A stretch of DNA of 64,000 nucleotides from Thiosocius sp963753845 (GCA_963753845.1 CAVWEI010000007.1:62001-126000), one strand, 5' to 3'. Shown: positions 18,332 through 28,388, counted from the first letter of the stretch. Notes: generated from the sequence alone by a model not told the origin. Program-made: numbers and translations.

Positions 18332-18681
18332 CCGGCACCCCCGAGCTCCGCCAGGGCCTGGTAGGCCGCCTCGTAGTCGGCGTCCTTGTTGCCCAACACG
18401 ACCCCGAGATTGTAGGCGGCGATCGCTGACCATTCCATGCCGATCAGGGTGAAGCCGTCGACCGGGTAGAAGCCCTTGTTTTCCGATTTGGTCTCCCAGC
18501 CGCGTGCCTGCATCGTGGCGATCGCGTTGTTCGCGACGCACATATGTGCCAGCAGGTCGAGGGCAGTTTCGTCCAGCGCCGTGCCCTCGGCCAGCACGTG
18601 CTGCTGGAGCTCGCCCCGGTCGTTCATCCTGAACGCGGCCTGCGCGCCCTTGAGGGCCATCAATTTGCTCAGATCCATCAT
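18328..18681 (-). CDS. DUF2173 family protein, second tandem copy
   Basis: A 117-aa protein, MMDLSKLMALKGAQAAFRMNDRGEL... It has a central DLLAHMCVANNAIATMQARGWE and a C-terminal SAIAAYNLGVVLGNKDADYE. The overall fold is related to the flanking copies but the GWIVRG motif is replaced by GFYPVDGFTLIGMEW. Overlaps the third copy by 4 bases and lies 43 bases after the first, so all three are probably one operon. Confidence 0.65.
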   Translation of the reverse strand: MMDLSKLMALKGAQAAFRMNDRGELQQHVLAEGTALDETALDLLAHMCVANNAIATMQARGWETKSENKGFYPVDGFTLIGMEWSAIAAYNLGVVLGNKDADYEAAYQALAELGGAG

Positions 18682-18724
18682 CTGTCGTTTCCCCTGATGT
18701 TGTTATTTTGCGGACCGGGTGCGC

Positions 18725-19081
18725 TCAGACGAGATCATGCGAAGCGCCTGCCAGGCGTTTCTGCATCAACGCGACCACCGTATTGAGCGATGCCTTCTGG
18801 TTGTCTATGAAGCAGAACACGTTCGCGATGTTGCATACCGTGAACGCCGGGCCGCGGACGATCCACCCCTGGGGCGGACTGCTGCCGCAATCCGGACAAA
18901 TCTGCTCCAACAGGCCAACCTGCATATGCTCGCTCATCGTGGTGGCGCGACACATGATGGCGGCCATGCGGGCCATTTCGTCGCTCATCTGGCCCTTGTG
19001 CGAGAAACGGTCGCCCCGGTACGAATATTCCCCGGCTGCAATCACGCCCGGCATATTCGCCAGTTCGGCTGCCACAAACAT
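18725..19081 (-). CDS. DUF2173 family protein, first tandem copy
   Basis: A 118-aa protein. ATG 19081 follows an AGAGGAG ribosome-binding site on the minus strand. The sequence contains PGVIAAGEYSYRGDRFSHKG, a short metal-site-like CPDCGSS and the shared motif GWIVRGPAFTVCNIANVFCF. The reading frame stays open upstream through the antisense of valS, but that extension has no gene character. Function unknown; divergent from valS. Confidence 0.7.
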   Translation of the reverse strand: MFVAAELANMPGVIAAGEYSYRGDRFSHKGQMSDEMARMAAIMCRATTMSEHMQVGLLEQICPDCGSSPPQGWIVRGPAFTVCNIANVFCFIDNQKASLNTVVALMQKRLAGASHDLV

Positions 19082-19294
19082 CTCGATGCTCCTCTGGTAG
19101 TGATCTTTCGTTGTTGTCGTTGGCCGAGGTCGGCAGCCGCGAGAGTAGCACCCGCCGGCCCTTTGCATAAACCCCGCGCGGTCGGGACCTGGGGAGCCGC
19201 GTGGCGCAGCGGGACCCGGATACCGCGTCCCGGCGGTCGGCCGAAAGCGGTATAATCTCCCGCTTATTCGAAGCTCTGGCCGGATCCTCCGCTG

Positions 19295-22207
19295 ATGGAA
19301 AAAACCTACGACCCCCACGCAATAGAGCAACGCTGGTACGAGATCTGGGAGAGCCGCGGCTGGTTCGAGCCCGGTTCCGGCGAAGGGCAGCCCTATTGCA
19401 TCATGATCCCGCCGCCGAACGTCACCGGCAATCTGCACATGGGCCACGGTTTCAACAATACCGTGATGGACACCCTGATCCGCTTCAACCGCATGCGCGG
19501 GCGACCCACCCTGTGGCAGCCGGGCACCGACCATGCGGGTATCGCCACCCAGATGGTGGTCGAGCGTCAGCTCGAAGCCGCGGGGCAGACCCGTCACGAT
19601 CTCGGTCGCGAGAAGTTCATCGAGCGGGTATGGGAATGGAAGGCCGAATCCGGCGGCAACATCACCGGCCAGCTTCGGCGCCTGGGCTCGTCGCTGGACT
19701 GGCGGCACGAGCGCTTCACCATGGACGAGGGCCTGTCCGAGGCGGTGCGGGAGGTCTTCATCCGCCTGTACGAAGAAGGCCTGATCTACCGCGGCAAGCG
19801 CCTGGTCAACTGGGATCCCAAACTGCACACCGCCGTCTCGGACCTGGAGGTGATCTCCGAGGAAGAAAGCGGCCACATGTGGCACATGCGCTACCCCCTT
19901 TCCAATGGAAAGGGCCATATGGTGGTCTCCACAACCCGCCCGGAGACCATGCTCGGCGACTGCGCGGTCGCGGTGAATCCCGAAGACGAGCGCTACCGGC
20001 ACCTGATCGGGGAGTTGGTCGAGCTTCCGCTCACCGGGCGCCGTATCCCGATCGTCGCCGACGAACATGCCGATCCCGAGTTCGGCACCGGCTGCGTCAA
20101 GATTACGCCGGCACACGACTTCAACGACTACGCCGTGTGGCAGCGCCACCGCGACGAGAACCCGATCGCCGGCCAGCCGCACGGCGGCCTGATCAATATC
20201 TTCACCATCGACGCCGCGGTACGCGACAACGAAGAAGACGAGGACCGGCTGATCCCAGCTGCCTACATCGGTATGGACCGCTATGCCGCACGAAAGCAGA
20301 TCGTCGCCGATCTCGAGGCCGCCGGGCTGCTCGAGAAGATAGCCGATCACAAGCTGATGGTTCCGCGTGGCGACCGTTCCGGCGCGGTGATCGAACCCTT
20401 CCTGACCGACCAGTGGTACGTGAAGGTCGAGCCTCTGGCCCGGCCTGCCATCGAGGCGGTCGAGAGCGGCAAGATCCGCTTCGTGCCCGACAACTGGAAA
20501 AACACCTACTACGAGTGGATGCGCAACATCCAGGACTGGTGCATCAGCCGCCAGATCTGGTGGGGCCACCGCATCCCGGCCTGGTACGACGATGAGGGCA
20601 ACATCTACGTCGGTCGCAGCGAGGAATCCGTACGCACGAAACATGGGCTGGCCGCCGACTATCCCCTGCGCCAGGATGAGGACGTTCTGGATACCTGGTT
20701 CAGCTCGGCGTTGTGGCCGTTCTCCACCCTCGGCTGGCCGGCCGAGACCGATCGCCTGAGGCAGTTCTACCCAACCAGCGTGCTGGTAACCGGCTTCGAC
20801 ATCATCTTCTTCTGGGTCGCACGCATGATCATGATGGGGATCAAGTTCATGGACGACGTGCCCTTCCACGAGGTCTATGTGCACGGCCTGGTGCGCGATT
20901 CCCTGGGCAACAAGATGTCCAAGTCCAAGGGCAATGTGCTCGATCCGATCGATCTGATCGATGGCATCGGCCTGGAGGAACTGGTTGAAAAGCGCACCAG
21001 CGGCATGATGCAGCCGCAGCTGGCGGCCAAGATCGACAAACAGACCCGCAAGGAGTTTCCCGACGGCATACCGAGCTTCGGTACCGATGCGCTGCGCTTC
21101 ACCTTCGCTGCCCTGGCGGCGACCGGGCGGGACATCAAGTTCGATATGGGCCGGATCGAGGGCTACCGCAATTTCTGCAACAAGCTGTGGAATGCCTCGC
21201 GTTTCGTGCTGATGAATGTTTCGACGAACATAAAAGGTGACACGCACAGCGCGCCCGAAGGGTCGAAACCGGAGATGGCTTCGATCAATGCCGAGGATCT
21301 CATTGCCGACCTCACCAGCGAAGACTACGAACGCTCGATCGCCGACCGCTGGATCCTGTCGCGTCTGCAGAAGACCAAACAGGCCGTGACCACCGCCATC
21401 GAGAATTACCGCTTCGACCAGGCGGCCCAGGCCATCTACGAGTTCACCTGGAACGAGTACTGCGACTGGTACCTGGAGCTGTGTAAACCGGTGTTGAACA
21501 ACGAGGATGCAACCGAGGCCGCCAAGCGCGGCACCCGCCGCACCCTGCTACGCGTGCTCGAATCATTGTTGCGCCTGAGCCACCCGATCATGCCATTCAT
21601 CACCGAAGAGATATGGCAACGGGTGGCACCTCTGGCAGGCCGGATTCCGGCTGCGGATGGCAATGTGGCAACCAGCATCATGCACCAGCCCTTCCCCGTC
21701 TACCGCAAGGCCCTGGTCAATGACGCGGCCGAGACCGAGATGCAGTGGGTGATGCAGTTCATTCTTGGTATTCGCAAGATCAAGGGCGAGATGAACATAG
21801 CACCGGGCAAGCCGGTCCCGGTCCTCCTGGCAGACAGCGGGGAGAACGATCGGGAGTGGGCGGTCAGGCACCGGGCCTACCTGAATTTTCTCGCGCGCAC
21901 CGAGTCGATCACCGTGCTCGAACCCGGCGATGCCGGTCCAGAATCGGCCACTGCACTGGTCGGCGGCATGAAGGTCCTGATCCCGCTGGCCGGTCTGATC
22001 GACAAGGACGCCGAACTCGCACGCCTGGAAAAAGAGATCGCGCGGTTGCGCCAGGACATCGAGCGCACTGGGAACAAGCTGAGCAATCCCGCGTTCGTCG
22101 ACAAGGCGCCTGCCGCGGTGGTTCAGAAGGAGCGTGACAAGATGGCCAACAACGATTCCGCCCTTCAGAATCTCTCTGCACAGGCGCAAAAGATCAGGGC
22201 GCTCTGA
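19295..22207 (+). CDS. valS: Valine-tRNA ligase
   Basis: A 970-aa class I aminoacyl-tRNA synthetase. The HIGH-type motif is HMGH at 48-51 in PPPNVTGNLHMGHGF. The editing (CP1) domain has TTRPETMLGDCAVAVNP and GTGCVKITPAHDFNDY, followed by WCISRQIWWGHRIPAW, and the KMSKS loop is GNKMSKSKGNVLDPIDL. A valine-specific C-terminal coiled coil (DKDAELARLEKEIARLRQD) ends the protein. Slightly longer than E. coli ValS because of an insertion before the anticodon-binding domain (NIKGDTHSAPEG region). Confidence 0.97.
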   Translation: MEKTYDPHAIEQRWYEIWESRGWFEPGSGEGQPYCIMIPPPNVTGNLHMGHGFNNTVMDTLIRFNRMRGRPTLWQPGTDHAGIATQMVVERQLEAAGQTRHDLGREKFIERVWEWKAESGGNITGQLRRLGSSLDWRHERFTMDEGLSEAVREVFIRLYEEGLIYRGKRLVNWDPKLHTAVSDLEVISEEESGHMWHMRYPLSNGKGHMVVSTTRPETMLGDCAVAVNPEDERYRHLIGELVELPLTGRRIPIVADEHADPEFGTGCVKITPAHDFNDYAVWQRHRDENPIAGQPHGGLINIFTIDAAVRDNEEDEDRLIPAAYIGMDRYAARKQIVADLEAAGLLEKIADHKLMVPRGDRSGAVIEPFLTDQWYVKVEPLARPAIEAVESGKIRFVPDNWKNTYYEWMRNIQDWCISRQIWWGHRIPAWYDDEGNIYVGRSEESVRTKHGLAADYPLRQDEDVLDTWFSSALWPFSTLGWPAETDRLRQFYPTSVLVTGFDIIFFWVARMIMMGIKFMDDVPFHEVYVHGLVRDSLGNKMSKSKGNVLDPIDLIDGIGLEELVEKRTSGMMQPQLAAKIDKQTRKEFPDGIPSFGTDALRFTFAALAATGRDIKFDMGRIEGYRNFCNKLWNASRFVLMNVSTNIKGDTHSAPEGSKPEMASINAEDLIADLTSEDYERSIADRWILSRLQKTKQAVTTAIENYRFDQAAQAIYEFTWNEYCDWYLELCKPVLNNEDATEAAKRGTRRTLLRVLESLLRLSHPIMPFITEEIWQRVAPLAGRIPAADGNVATSIMHQPFPVYRKALVNDAAETEMQWVMQFILGIRKIKGEMNIAPGKPVPVLLADSGENDREWAVRHRAYLNFLARTESITVLEPGDAGPESATALVGGMKVLIPLAGLIDKDAELARLEKEIARLRQDIERTGNKLSNPAFVDKAPAAVVQKERDKMANNDSALQNLSAQAQKIRAL

Positions 22208-22362
22208 TGTGCATGGCGCTACCGGGCGGCAGACCGCAGGGTCCGCCAGGCGACCTCTTGCAGCGTGTCTGCCAATGGACCGGCTTCGGCGCCCTGCTTG
22301 TTCGATTCGTCGTGGCCGGGCTGGTTGCCTGGTTCGGGTATCGCCGGACACGTAAGGCGTAG
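22207..22362 (+). CDS. Possible 51-aa membrane peptide coupled to valS
   Basis: A short frame whose ATG overlaps the valS stop (TGATG at 22205-22209). It codes for MCMALPGGRPQGPPGDLLQR followed by one hydrophobic segment (FGALLVRFVVAGLVAWFGY) and a basic tail RRTRKA. The overlap and the inside-positive tail suggest a real small membrane protein, but I know no family. It could be chance. Confidence 0.35.
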   Translation: MCMALPGGRPQGPPGDLLQRVCQWTGFGALLVRFVVAGLVAWFGYRRTRKA

Positions 22363-22385
22363 AGAACCCAACTTATCTATCTGTA

Positions 22386-22433
22386 CGTCGGGCTATGCCC
22401 GACGCTAATCGGCAGGCTCAGCCTGCCCTACGA
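22386..22433. repeat. Two adjacent short palindromes, REP-like
   Basis: CGTCGGGC/GCCCGACG and GGCAGGCT/AGCCTGCC are two hairpins side by side between valS and rapA, which converge here. Their GC-rich arms and tandem layout resemble REP/BIME-type elements. They may also end transcription in both directions. Confidence 0.5.
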
Positions 22434-22466
22434 TTGCTGCGTCCCTGATCCATCACCCCAACCGAC

Positions 22467-25247
22467 TCAACGCATCACCACGACGCGCACCGCATCGAGC
22501 CTGACCCGCGTCTGGTGCAGGTTCGCGGCGATCAGCTCACGGCGCACCGCCAGCTGATCGATCTCTTCATCCCTGACATTGGGATTGACCCGCGCCAGGG
22601 CGACCAGACGCTGCTGCTCTGCACCGAGTTCCGCATTCATCTGCTGCAACGCCTGGTCGGCCAGCGCGGAACCCTGCGCCTGCGCCAGTTCCTCGGCATG
22701 TGCCAGAAGCACCTTGATGCGTCCACCCTGGGACTTGATCACGGTATCGGCCAGCTTGCGGTTCTGTGACAGACACAGACCGAGCAGTTGCTCGTGCGCC
22801 AACACCTCTGACTTGTCCTCACCCTGTGCATCGAGCAGGAAACGCAGGCAGGTCGGTGGCAGATAGCGCTGTATCTCCAGACCGGGGGGCGCGGCACATT
22901 CGGTCACGAACAGGGCCTCGAGGAATACGGTCCCGGTGCGATAGTCCGGGTGGCTGCAGACCGTCACGGCCGCAGCACCCAATTCGCCACTGGTCAGCAT
23001 CTCCATGCAGCCCTTCACCATCGGGTGCTCCCAGCTCATGAACTGGCGGTCTTCGTGTGCAAGGGCGTCTGCGCGCGTGAAGGTCACAGTCGCCGGCTCG
23101 CCACCCAGGCCGGGGATGTGTTCGTGCAGCATGTGCGCACCGGGCCTCAACACGATCGAACGGCCCGGTCCCGGCTCGTGTTCAACCCCGAATGCATCCC
23201 AATAAGCCGCCATGTAGTCGCGCAGTGGCGTGACCCCGGTGCTGCTGCGCAGCGCCTCCACCAGTTCGGCGGCGTGCCCGGGCTGATGGGAATGCAGTTC
23301 GAGCAGCCGGTCCCTGCCGACCTCCAGTTCGGTATTGATGCGCGCCGTCAGGCTGGCGGCCTCCTGCACCAGGGCGCCAACCCGCCCCGGATCGCCCAGT
23401 GTCACCAGAAGTTCATCACCCAGCCGATCGAACACCGCGCTGGCCGCCGGGCAGGTCGACTCGAAACTCGCCAATCCGTCACGGTACCAGCGGGTCAGTG
23501 CCTCACTCGCGGCACCACGCATATAGGGCACGTGTAGCTCTATGGTGTCACGCTGACCGATACGATCCAGCCGCCCGATCCGCTGCTCGAGCAGATCGGC
23601 CTCAAGCGGCAGGTCAAACAGCACCAGGTGATGCGCAAACTGGAAATTGCGCCCCTCGCTGCCGATCTCGGAGCAGATCAGTACTTGGGATCCTTCGTCC
23701 GGATCGGCGAAAAAGGCCGCTGCCCGGTCTCGCGCAACGATCTCCATATGCTCGTGGAACATGGCGGCATGAATCGCATGCCGGTCGAGCAGATGGTCGC
23801 GCAACGCGATCACCGTGTCCGCCAAGGCACAGATCACCAGGATCTTGTCCGGTGCCACGCTATCCAAGAGCGCCCTCAGCCAGGGCACACGTGGGTCCAG
23901 CGCCGTCCAGCCCTCCCCGAAGGCATGCTCCGGCTGTGGGTCGGCGGCAATCGGGGCATAGGCCCCGGGCAGTGGCAGCGCGGTGATGTTGAGATGGCGC
24001 TGCGGGAACCCCTTGATCGCATGTCGCGTGTTGCGAAACAGCACCCGGCCGGTGCCATGCCGGTCGATCAGCCGGGCGATGATCTGCTGTGGCTCCAGCC
24101 CGGCCTCGTCACCCAGCAGTCGCCCGAGCATCTGCTGTTGTCCATCGTTCAGTGTCTCGCCGTCGAGCAGCCTCGCGGCAAGCTCCGCAACCGGGGCGTA
24201 CGCCTCCTCCTCGGCGATGAATGCCTGGTAGTCGTGGAAGCGCTGCGGGTCCAGCAGGCGCAGGCGACCGAAGTGCCCCGCCCGACCCAGCTGTTCCGGA
24301 GTCGCGGTCAGCAGCAGCACGCTCGCGGTCTGTACGGCCAAGGCCTCGACCAGCTGGTACGAAAGGCCGGTACCCTGTTCGCTCCAGGCCAGATGATGCG
24401 CCTCGTCGACGATCAGCAGGTCCCACTCGCCATCGAGCACTGCACGCGCAACCTCCGGCGATCCGGTCAGGAAAGACAGGCTGCACAGCACTCGCTGCTC
24501 GGTCTGAAACGGATTTGCATGACCGGTATCGTCGAAGCGGTCCTGATCGAACACCGCAAACGGCAGGTTGAACCGCCGCAGCATCTCGACCAGCCATTGG
24601 TGTACCAGCGCATCCGGCACCAATACCAAAACCCGCTGCACCCGTTCCGTCATGATCAGACGATGCAGGATCAGGCCGGCCTCGATCGTCTTGCCAAGAC
24701 CCACCTCGTCAGCCAGCAGCACGCGTGGAGCGGCACGCGCGGCAACCTCGGAGGCGATGTAGAGCTGGTGCGGGATAAGATCGATACGCGGCCCCTGCAG
24801 GCCGAATACCGGCGAACGCCACAACGCGGCAGACTGCAGCCAGGACTGATAACGCAGGGTGAACCAGATATCGGGATCAATCCGGCGCGCCAGCAGCTTG
24901 TCCTGCGGCCGGTTCAGGCTCAGACGGTCGTTCAGCAACTGCTCGGGCAGCACCGACTCGACACCCGCTCCATCGACACACTGGTAGAAAAGCAGGCCGC
25001 CGACCGATTCGACCGCCCGGACGGTAAATTCCTGCCCGTCCCTGTCCTGCACCCGATCGTCTGGCGCAAAGCGGACGCGACTCAATGGCGCATTGAGTGC
25101 CGCATAGTTGCGCCTCTGGCCGCTGGCACCGAAGTTCAGCCGCACATGGCGGTCGTTCACCTCCTCGACCTGGCCCAGACCGAGGTCCGGCTCGGCCTCG
25201 CTCAACCAGCGCTGCCCCGCAATAAACTCTTCCCGCACGACGCTCAT
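22467..25247 (-). CDS. rapA: RNA polymerase-associated ATPase RapA (SWI2/SNF2)
   Basis: A 926-aa protein, slightly short of the usual 950-970. An N-terminal tudor-like region (FIAGQRWLSEAEPDLGLG, then VRFAPDDRVQDRDGQEFTV) precedes the helicase core: LADEVGLGKTIEAGLI (Walker A), LLIVDEAHHLAW (DEAH box), LLLTATPEQLG and the C-terminal RecA lobe with ICSEIGSEGRNFQFAHHLVLFD and QRIGRLDRIGQ. RapA binds RNA polymerase and recycles stalled enzyme. It converges on valS and is divergent from rdgC. Confidence 0.95.
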   Translation of the reverse strand: MSVVREEFIAGQRWLSEAEPDLGLGQVEEVNDRHVRLNFGASGQRRNYAALNAPLSRVRFAPDDRVQDRDGQEFTVRAVESVGGLLFYQCVDGAGVESVLPEQLLNDRLSLNRPQDKLLARRIDPDIWFTLRYQSWLQSAALWRSPVFGLQGPRIDLIPHQLYIASEVAARAAPRVLLADEVGLGKTIEAGLILHRLIMTERVQRVLVLVPDALVHQWLVEMLRRFNLPFAVFDQDRFDDTGHANPFQTEQRVLCSLSFLTGSPEVARAVLDGEWDLLIVDEAHHLAWSEQGTGLSYQLVEALAVQTASVLLLTATPEQLGRAGHFGRLRLLDPQRFHDYQAFIAEEEAYAPVAELAARLLDGETLNDGQQQMLGRLLGDEAGLEPQQIIARLIDRHGTGRVLFRNTRHAIKGFPQRHLNITALPLPGAYAPIAADPQPEHAFGEGWTALDPRVPWLRALLDSVAPDKILVICALADTVIALRDHLLDRHAIHAAMFHEHMEIVARDRAAAFFADPDEGSQVLICSEIGSEGRNFQFAHHLVLFDLPLEADLLEQRIGRLDRIGQRDTIELHVPYMRGAASEALTRWYRDGLASFESTCPAASAVFDRLGDELLVTLGDPGRVGALVQEAASLTARINTELEVGRDRLLELHSHQPGHAAELVEALRSSTGVTPLRDYMAAYWDAFGVEHEPGPGRSIVLRPGAHMLHEHIPGLGGEPATVTFTRADALAHEDRQFMSWEHPMVKGCMEMLTSGELGAAAVTVCSHPDYRTGTVFLEALFVTECAAPPGLEIQRYLPPTCLRFLLDAQGEDKSEVLAHEQLLGLCLSQNRKLADTVIKSQGGRIKVLLAHAEELAQAQGSALADQALQQMNAELGAEQQRLVALARVNPNVRDEEIDQLAVRRELIAANLHQTRVRLDAVRVVVMR

Positions 25248-25421
25248 CCGCTAACACAAAGGGGCGCATTGTAGCGGCTTGATGGTCCATTGCAGGGCAG
25301 ATCGACAACTCGGAGGTGAAGGGCCCTGGGCGAAGTGTCCACAAACTCCCTGTCATGGGTGGCGCCGCGATCCCCAGTTGGCCATAATCCCGCCCCTTCC
25401 CCACCCGAGGTCCCCAAGCGC

Positions 25422-26327
25422 ATGTGGTTTCGCAATCTTCAGTTGTATCGTCTGATCGAAACGTTCCAGCACAGCCCCGAATCACTCCATGCCGCCCTTG
25501 AGCAACGCGCTTTCAAGCCCTGTGCCGGCCTGGACACCTACAGCATGGGCTGGGTCCCGCCGGCGGGCCGGGAGACCACTCAGCTGGTACATGCCGCCAA
25601 CGGGCGCATCATGGTCTGCCTGCGCCGCGAGGACCGCATTCTCCCCTCGGCGGTGGTGCGCGAACACGTCGAGGAAAAGGCCGAGGCAATCGCATTGGCC
25701 GAATCGCGCCCGGTCGGACGCAAGGAAAAACAACAGATCAAGGAAGAGGTCATCATCGACCTGCTGCCGCGCGCCTTCACCCGCTCCACCCACATGTATG
25801 CCTACATCGACCCAAAGGACGGCTGGGCGGTGGTCGACAGCGGTACCGCGAAGAAGGCGGAGGAACTGCTCGGCGCGCTGCGTGAAACGCTCGGCAGCCT
25901 GCGCCTGAAGCCGCTGGCGGTAAACAATGCACCCGCTTCGGTCCTCACCCGATGGCTCGAAACCTCCACACCGGCGGGCTTCGAGCTGGGCGACGAGTGC
26001 GAACTGAAAGAACCCGTGGACAAGGGTGGCGTGATGCGCGGCCGGCGCATGGACCTGGCCAGCGCCGAGGTGAAATCACATCTCGATGCCGGCATGCAGG
26101 TCGCCAAGCTGGCCGTGCAATGGCAGGAGCGCATCGGCTGCGTGCTGTGCGACGACCTCGGGATCCGGCGCCTGCGTTTTCTCGACCTGATCATGGAAGA
26201 GGCCGCCGATGTGGATGCAGAGGATGCCCTGGCGCGCTTCGATGCCGATTTCGCCCTCATGGGGATGGAACTGGCACGATTCATCCCGGCCGTCGTCGAG
26301 GCCTACGGGGGACTCGACGAGGACTGA
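25422..26327 (+). CDS. rdgC: Recombination-associated protein RdgC
   Basis: A 301-aa protein of the RdgC family, a ring-shaped DNA-binding protein that restrains RecA. It begins MWFRNLQLYRLIETFQHSPE and contains FKPCAGLDTYSMGWVPPAG, EEVIIDLLPRAFTRS and MPLALQ-like C-terminal helices. ATG 25422 is the family start (length 303 in E. coli); the longer upstream frame is not supported. It ends 9 bases from the convergent tcdA gene. Confidence 0.95.
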   Translation: MWFRNLQLYRLIETFQHSPESLHAALEQRAFKPCAGLDTYSMGWVPPAGRETTQLVHAANGRIMVCLRREDRILPSAVVREHVEEKAEAIALAESRPVGRKEKQQIKEEVIIDLLPRAFTRSTHMYAYIDPKDGWAVVDSGTAKKAEELLGALRETLGSLRLKPLAVNNAPASVLTRWLETSTPAGFELGDECELKEPVDKGGVMRGRRMDLASAEVKSHLDAGMQVAKLAVQWQERIGCVLCDDLGIRRLRFLDLIMEEAADVDAEDALARFDADFALMGMELARFIPAVVEAYGGLDED

Positions 26328-26336
26328 GTGGCCGGA

Positions 26337-27089
26337 TCAGCGGCCGTTGACCAGTTGATTGATAACATGCCCCGCCGCTACCAGACCAAAGGTGGCGGTG
26401 ACCGGCATGCAGGCACCGTAGCCGGCACAATTGAGCGAGCCCTCGGGCGCTGACTCACACCCGGCCGGCGGTGCCACCTGCGGCTCGTCGGACCACACAC
26501 AGGGAACGCCGAACCGGCGCTTGGGATTGGAAGGGAAGCCATAGTCCTGGCGCAGCAGCTTGCGGGTCCTGGCCAGCAGGGGATCCTGCTCGGTCCTGCG
26601 CAGATCACCAAGCTTTACGCGGCTGGCGTCGCGTTGCCCACCTGCGCCACCGACGGTGATGACCGATTGCCTGCGCCGACGGCAGAATGCTATCAGGGCC
26701 GCCTTGACCCGGAAGCTGTCGATACAATCCATCACCCAATCGTGGCCGGGGTCGATCATCACATCGAGGTTGTCGCGGGTGACGAAATCCTCGACGGTCT
26801 CGACCCGGCAGCCTGGGTTGATGGTCGCGATGCGCTCGCGTAATACTCCGACCTTTGCCCGCCCCAGCTCGGTTTCGATGGCCGGAAGCTGCCGATTGAT
26901 GTTGGATTCGGCCACGTGATCCATGTCGATCAGGGTGATGTTACCCACCGCGCTGCGCGCCAGGGCCTCCACCGCCCAGGATCCGACCCCACCGACCCCG
27001 ACCACGCAGACCCGCGCGGCGCCCAGGGCAGCCAGCCCGGACTCGCCATACAGGCGCGCGACACCGCCAAACCTTCTCGAATAATCCAA
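26337..27089 (-). CDS. tcdA: tRNA threonylcarbamoyladenosine dehydratase
   Basis: A 250-aa E1-like (ThiF/MoeB fold) enzyme that cyclises t6A to ct6A at tRNA position 37. It shows RRFGGVARLYGESGL, the ATP-binding VCVVGVGGVGSWAVEALARS, DMDHVAESNINRQLPA, and VMDCIDSFRVKAALIAFC. The start is TTG 27089 after a G-rich ribosome-binding region; no closer ATG keeps the conserved N-terminus. Confidence 0.9.
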   Translation of the reverse strand: MDYSRRFGGVARLYGESGLAALGAARVCVVGVGGVGSWAVEALARSAVGNITLIDMDHVAESNINRQLPAIETELGRAKVGVLRERIATINPGCRVETVEDFVTRDNLDVMIDPGHDWVMDCIDSFRVKAALIAFCRRRRQSVITVGGAGGQRDASRVKLGDLRRTEQDPLLARTRKLLRQDYGFPSNPKRRFGVPCVWSDEPQVAPPAGCESAPEGSLNCAGYGACMPVTATFGLVAAGHVINQLVNGR

Positions 27090-27257
27090 CTTGCCCCCGG
27101 CCCTGCGATCAGGACTGCATTTCGACGCATCCCGCGCCCAAACGGGTGGCGGGTCGATGTATATTAGCGCTTCAAACAGGTTTCGGTGCCTTGATCCGGC
27201 CTGTTGCCGCTTACCACCTCAACCGCCCCGACACCCACCGCCCGAGTAGCCGCCGAC

Positions 27258-28388
27258 ATGCCCTCGACAGAGCTGAAGGAAACCGACGATCTGCGCGAAC
27301 TCTTTCTCAACGACGTACCACTGCTGGATGTGCGGGCACCGGCCGAGTTTGCCGAGGGCGCCTTTCCGTTTGCCGAGAACCACCCGCTGATCGACGACGA
27401 GGAACGGCATGAGATCGGCATCGCTTACAAAGAGGACGGCCAGGATCAGGCAATCGAACTGGGTGAAACCCTGGTCAGCGGAGAACTCAAGCAAAAACGC
27501 ATCGAAAGGTGGCGGGACTTCTTGGAACGCCACCCAAACGCGGTGCTGTATTGTTTTCGCGGGGGGATGCGCTCCAGGACCAGCCAACGCTGGCTGCTCG
27601 AGGAGACCGGCATCCACCGCCCGCGTGTGCGTGGCGGCTACAAGGCGATGCGGCGCTTTCTGATCGACGAGATCGAACGCAACAGCGCTATCTGCACGCC
27701 GGTGGTGATCGGAGGACGCACCGGCGTCGGCAAGACCCGCCTCCTGGCGCTTTGCGATTCGATGATCGATCTGGAGGGGCTGGCCCATCACCGTGGCTCT
27801 GCCTTCGGCCATCATCCGCAGCCGCAACCCACTCAGATCAATTTCGAAAACAGCTTCTCCATCGCGCTTTTGAAACAGGTGGCGGCAGACAATCAACCAT
27901 TTGCCGTCGAGGACGAGAGCCGTAATATCGGCAGCCGACATGTACCCCCGGCCTTTTTCCGCCGCATGGAGACCGCACCCCTGGTGTTGCTCGAGGCAGG
28001 CGATGATGAACGCGTCGACATCACGCTGCAGGAGTACGTGCACGATTCTCTTGGCGCATTTCAGAACGCGAGTGGAACCGAGACCGGTTTCGCCGATTGG
28101 GCGGCCTACCTGCAAAACAGCATGGACCGTATCCGCCGACGGCTTGGGGGCGACCGGCATGCACGGGTCAGCGGCATGTTGCAGGAAGCGATAGCACGGC
28201 ATGCCGCCAATGGGGATACCGAGGGGCATCGGGCATGGATCGCCTATCTGCTGCACGAATACTACGACGGCATGTATGAATACCAGCTGGGCAAGAAGTC
28301 TCACCGCATCGTGTTCAGTGGTACCCAGGGCGAGGTCTGCGATTACCTGCGTGATACTTACGGAATTGGCCGCCGGAAAACCGCCTGA
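27258..28388 (+). CDS. mnmH: tRNA 2-selenouridine synthase
   Basis: A 376-aa protein with two domains. The rhodanese domain (residues about 10-130) has LLDVRAPAEFAEGAFPFAEN and the active-site loop LYCFRGGMRSRT with the catalytic Cys. The second domain holds a P-loop, VIGGRTGVGKTRLL. MnmH (SelU) replaces sulfur by selenium in 2-thiouridine of tRNA wobble positions, via a geranylated intermediate. ATG 27258 is chosen because the upstream residues are not conserved-looking. No selD is in the window. Confidence 0.93.
   Translation: MPSTELKETDDLRELFLNDVPLLDVRAPAEFAEGAFPFAENHPLIDDEERHEIGIAYKEDGQDQAIELGETLVSGELKQKRIERWRDFLERHPNAVLYCFRGGMRSRTSQRWLLEETGIHRPRVRGGYKAMRRFLIDEIERNSAICTPVVIGGRTGVGKTRLLALCDSMIDLEGLAHHRGSAFGHHPQPQPTQINFENSFSIALLKQVAADNQPFAVEDESRNIGSRHVPPAFFRRMETAPLVLLEAGDDERVDITLQEYVHDSLGAFQNASGTETGFADWAAYLQNSMDRIRRRLGGDRHARVSGMLQEAIARHAANGDTEGHRAWIAYLLHEYYDGMYEYQLGKKSHRIVFSGTQGEVCDYLRDTYGIGRRKTA

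Noticed and set aside
18725..21247. 840-codon open frame opposite valS
   Set aside because: It is the antisense of valS codons; only its last 119 codons, after a ribosome-binding site, have real gene character (DUF2173).
23628..25274. 548-codon plus-strand frame inside rapA
   Set aside because: Antisense to conserved helicase motifs of rapA; high GC makes long shadow frames common.
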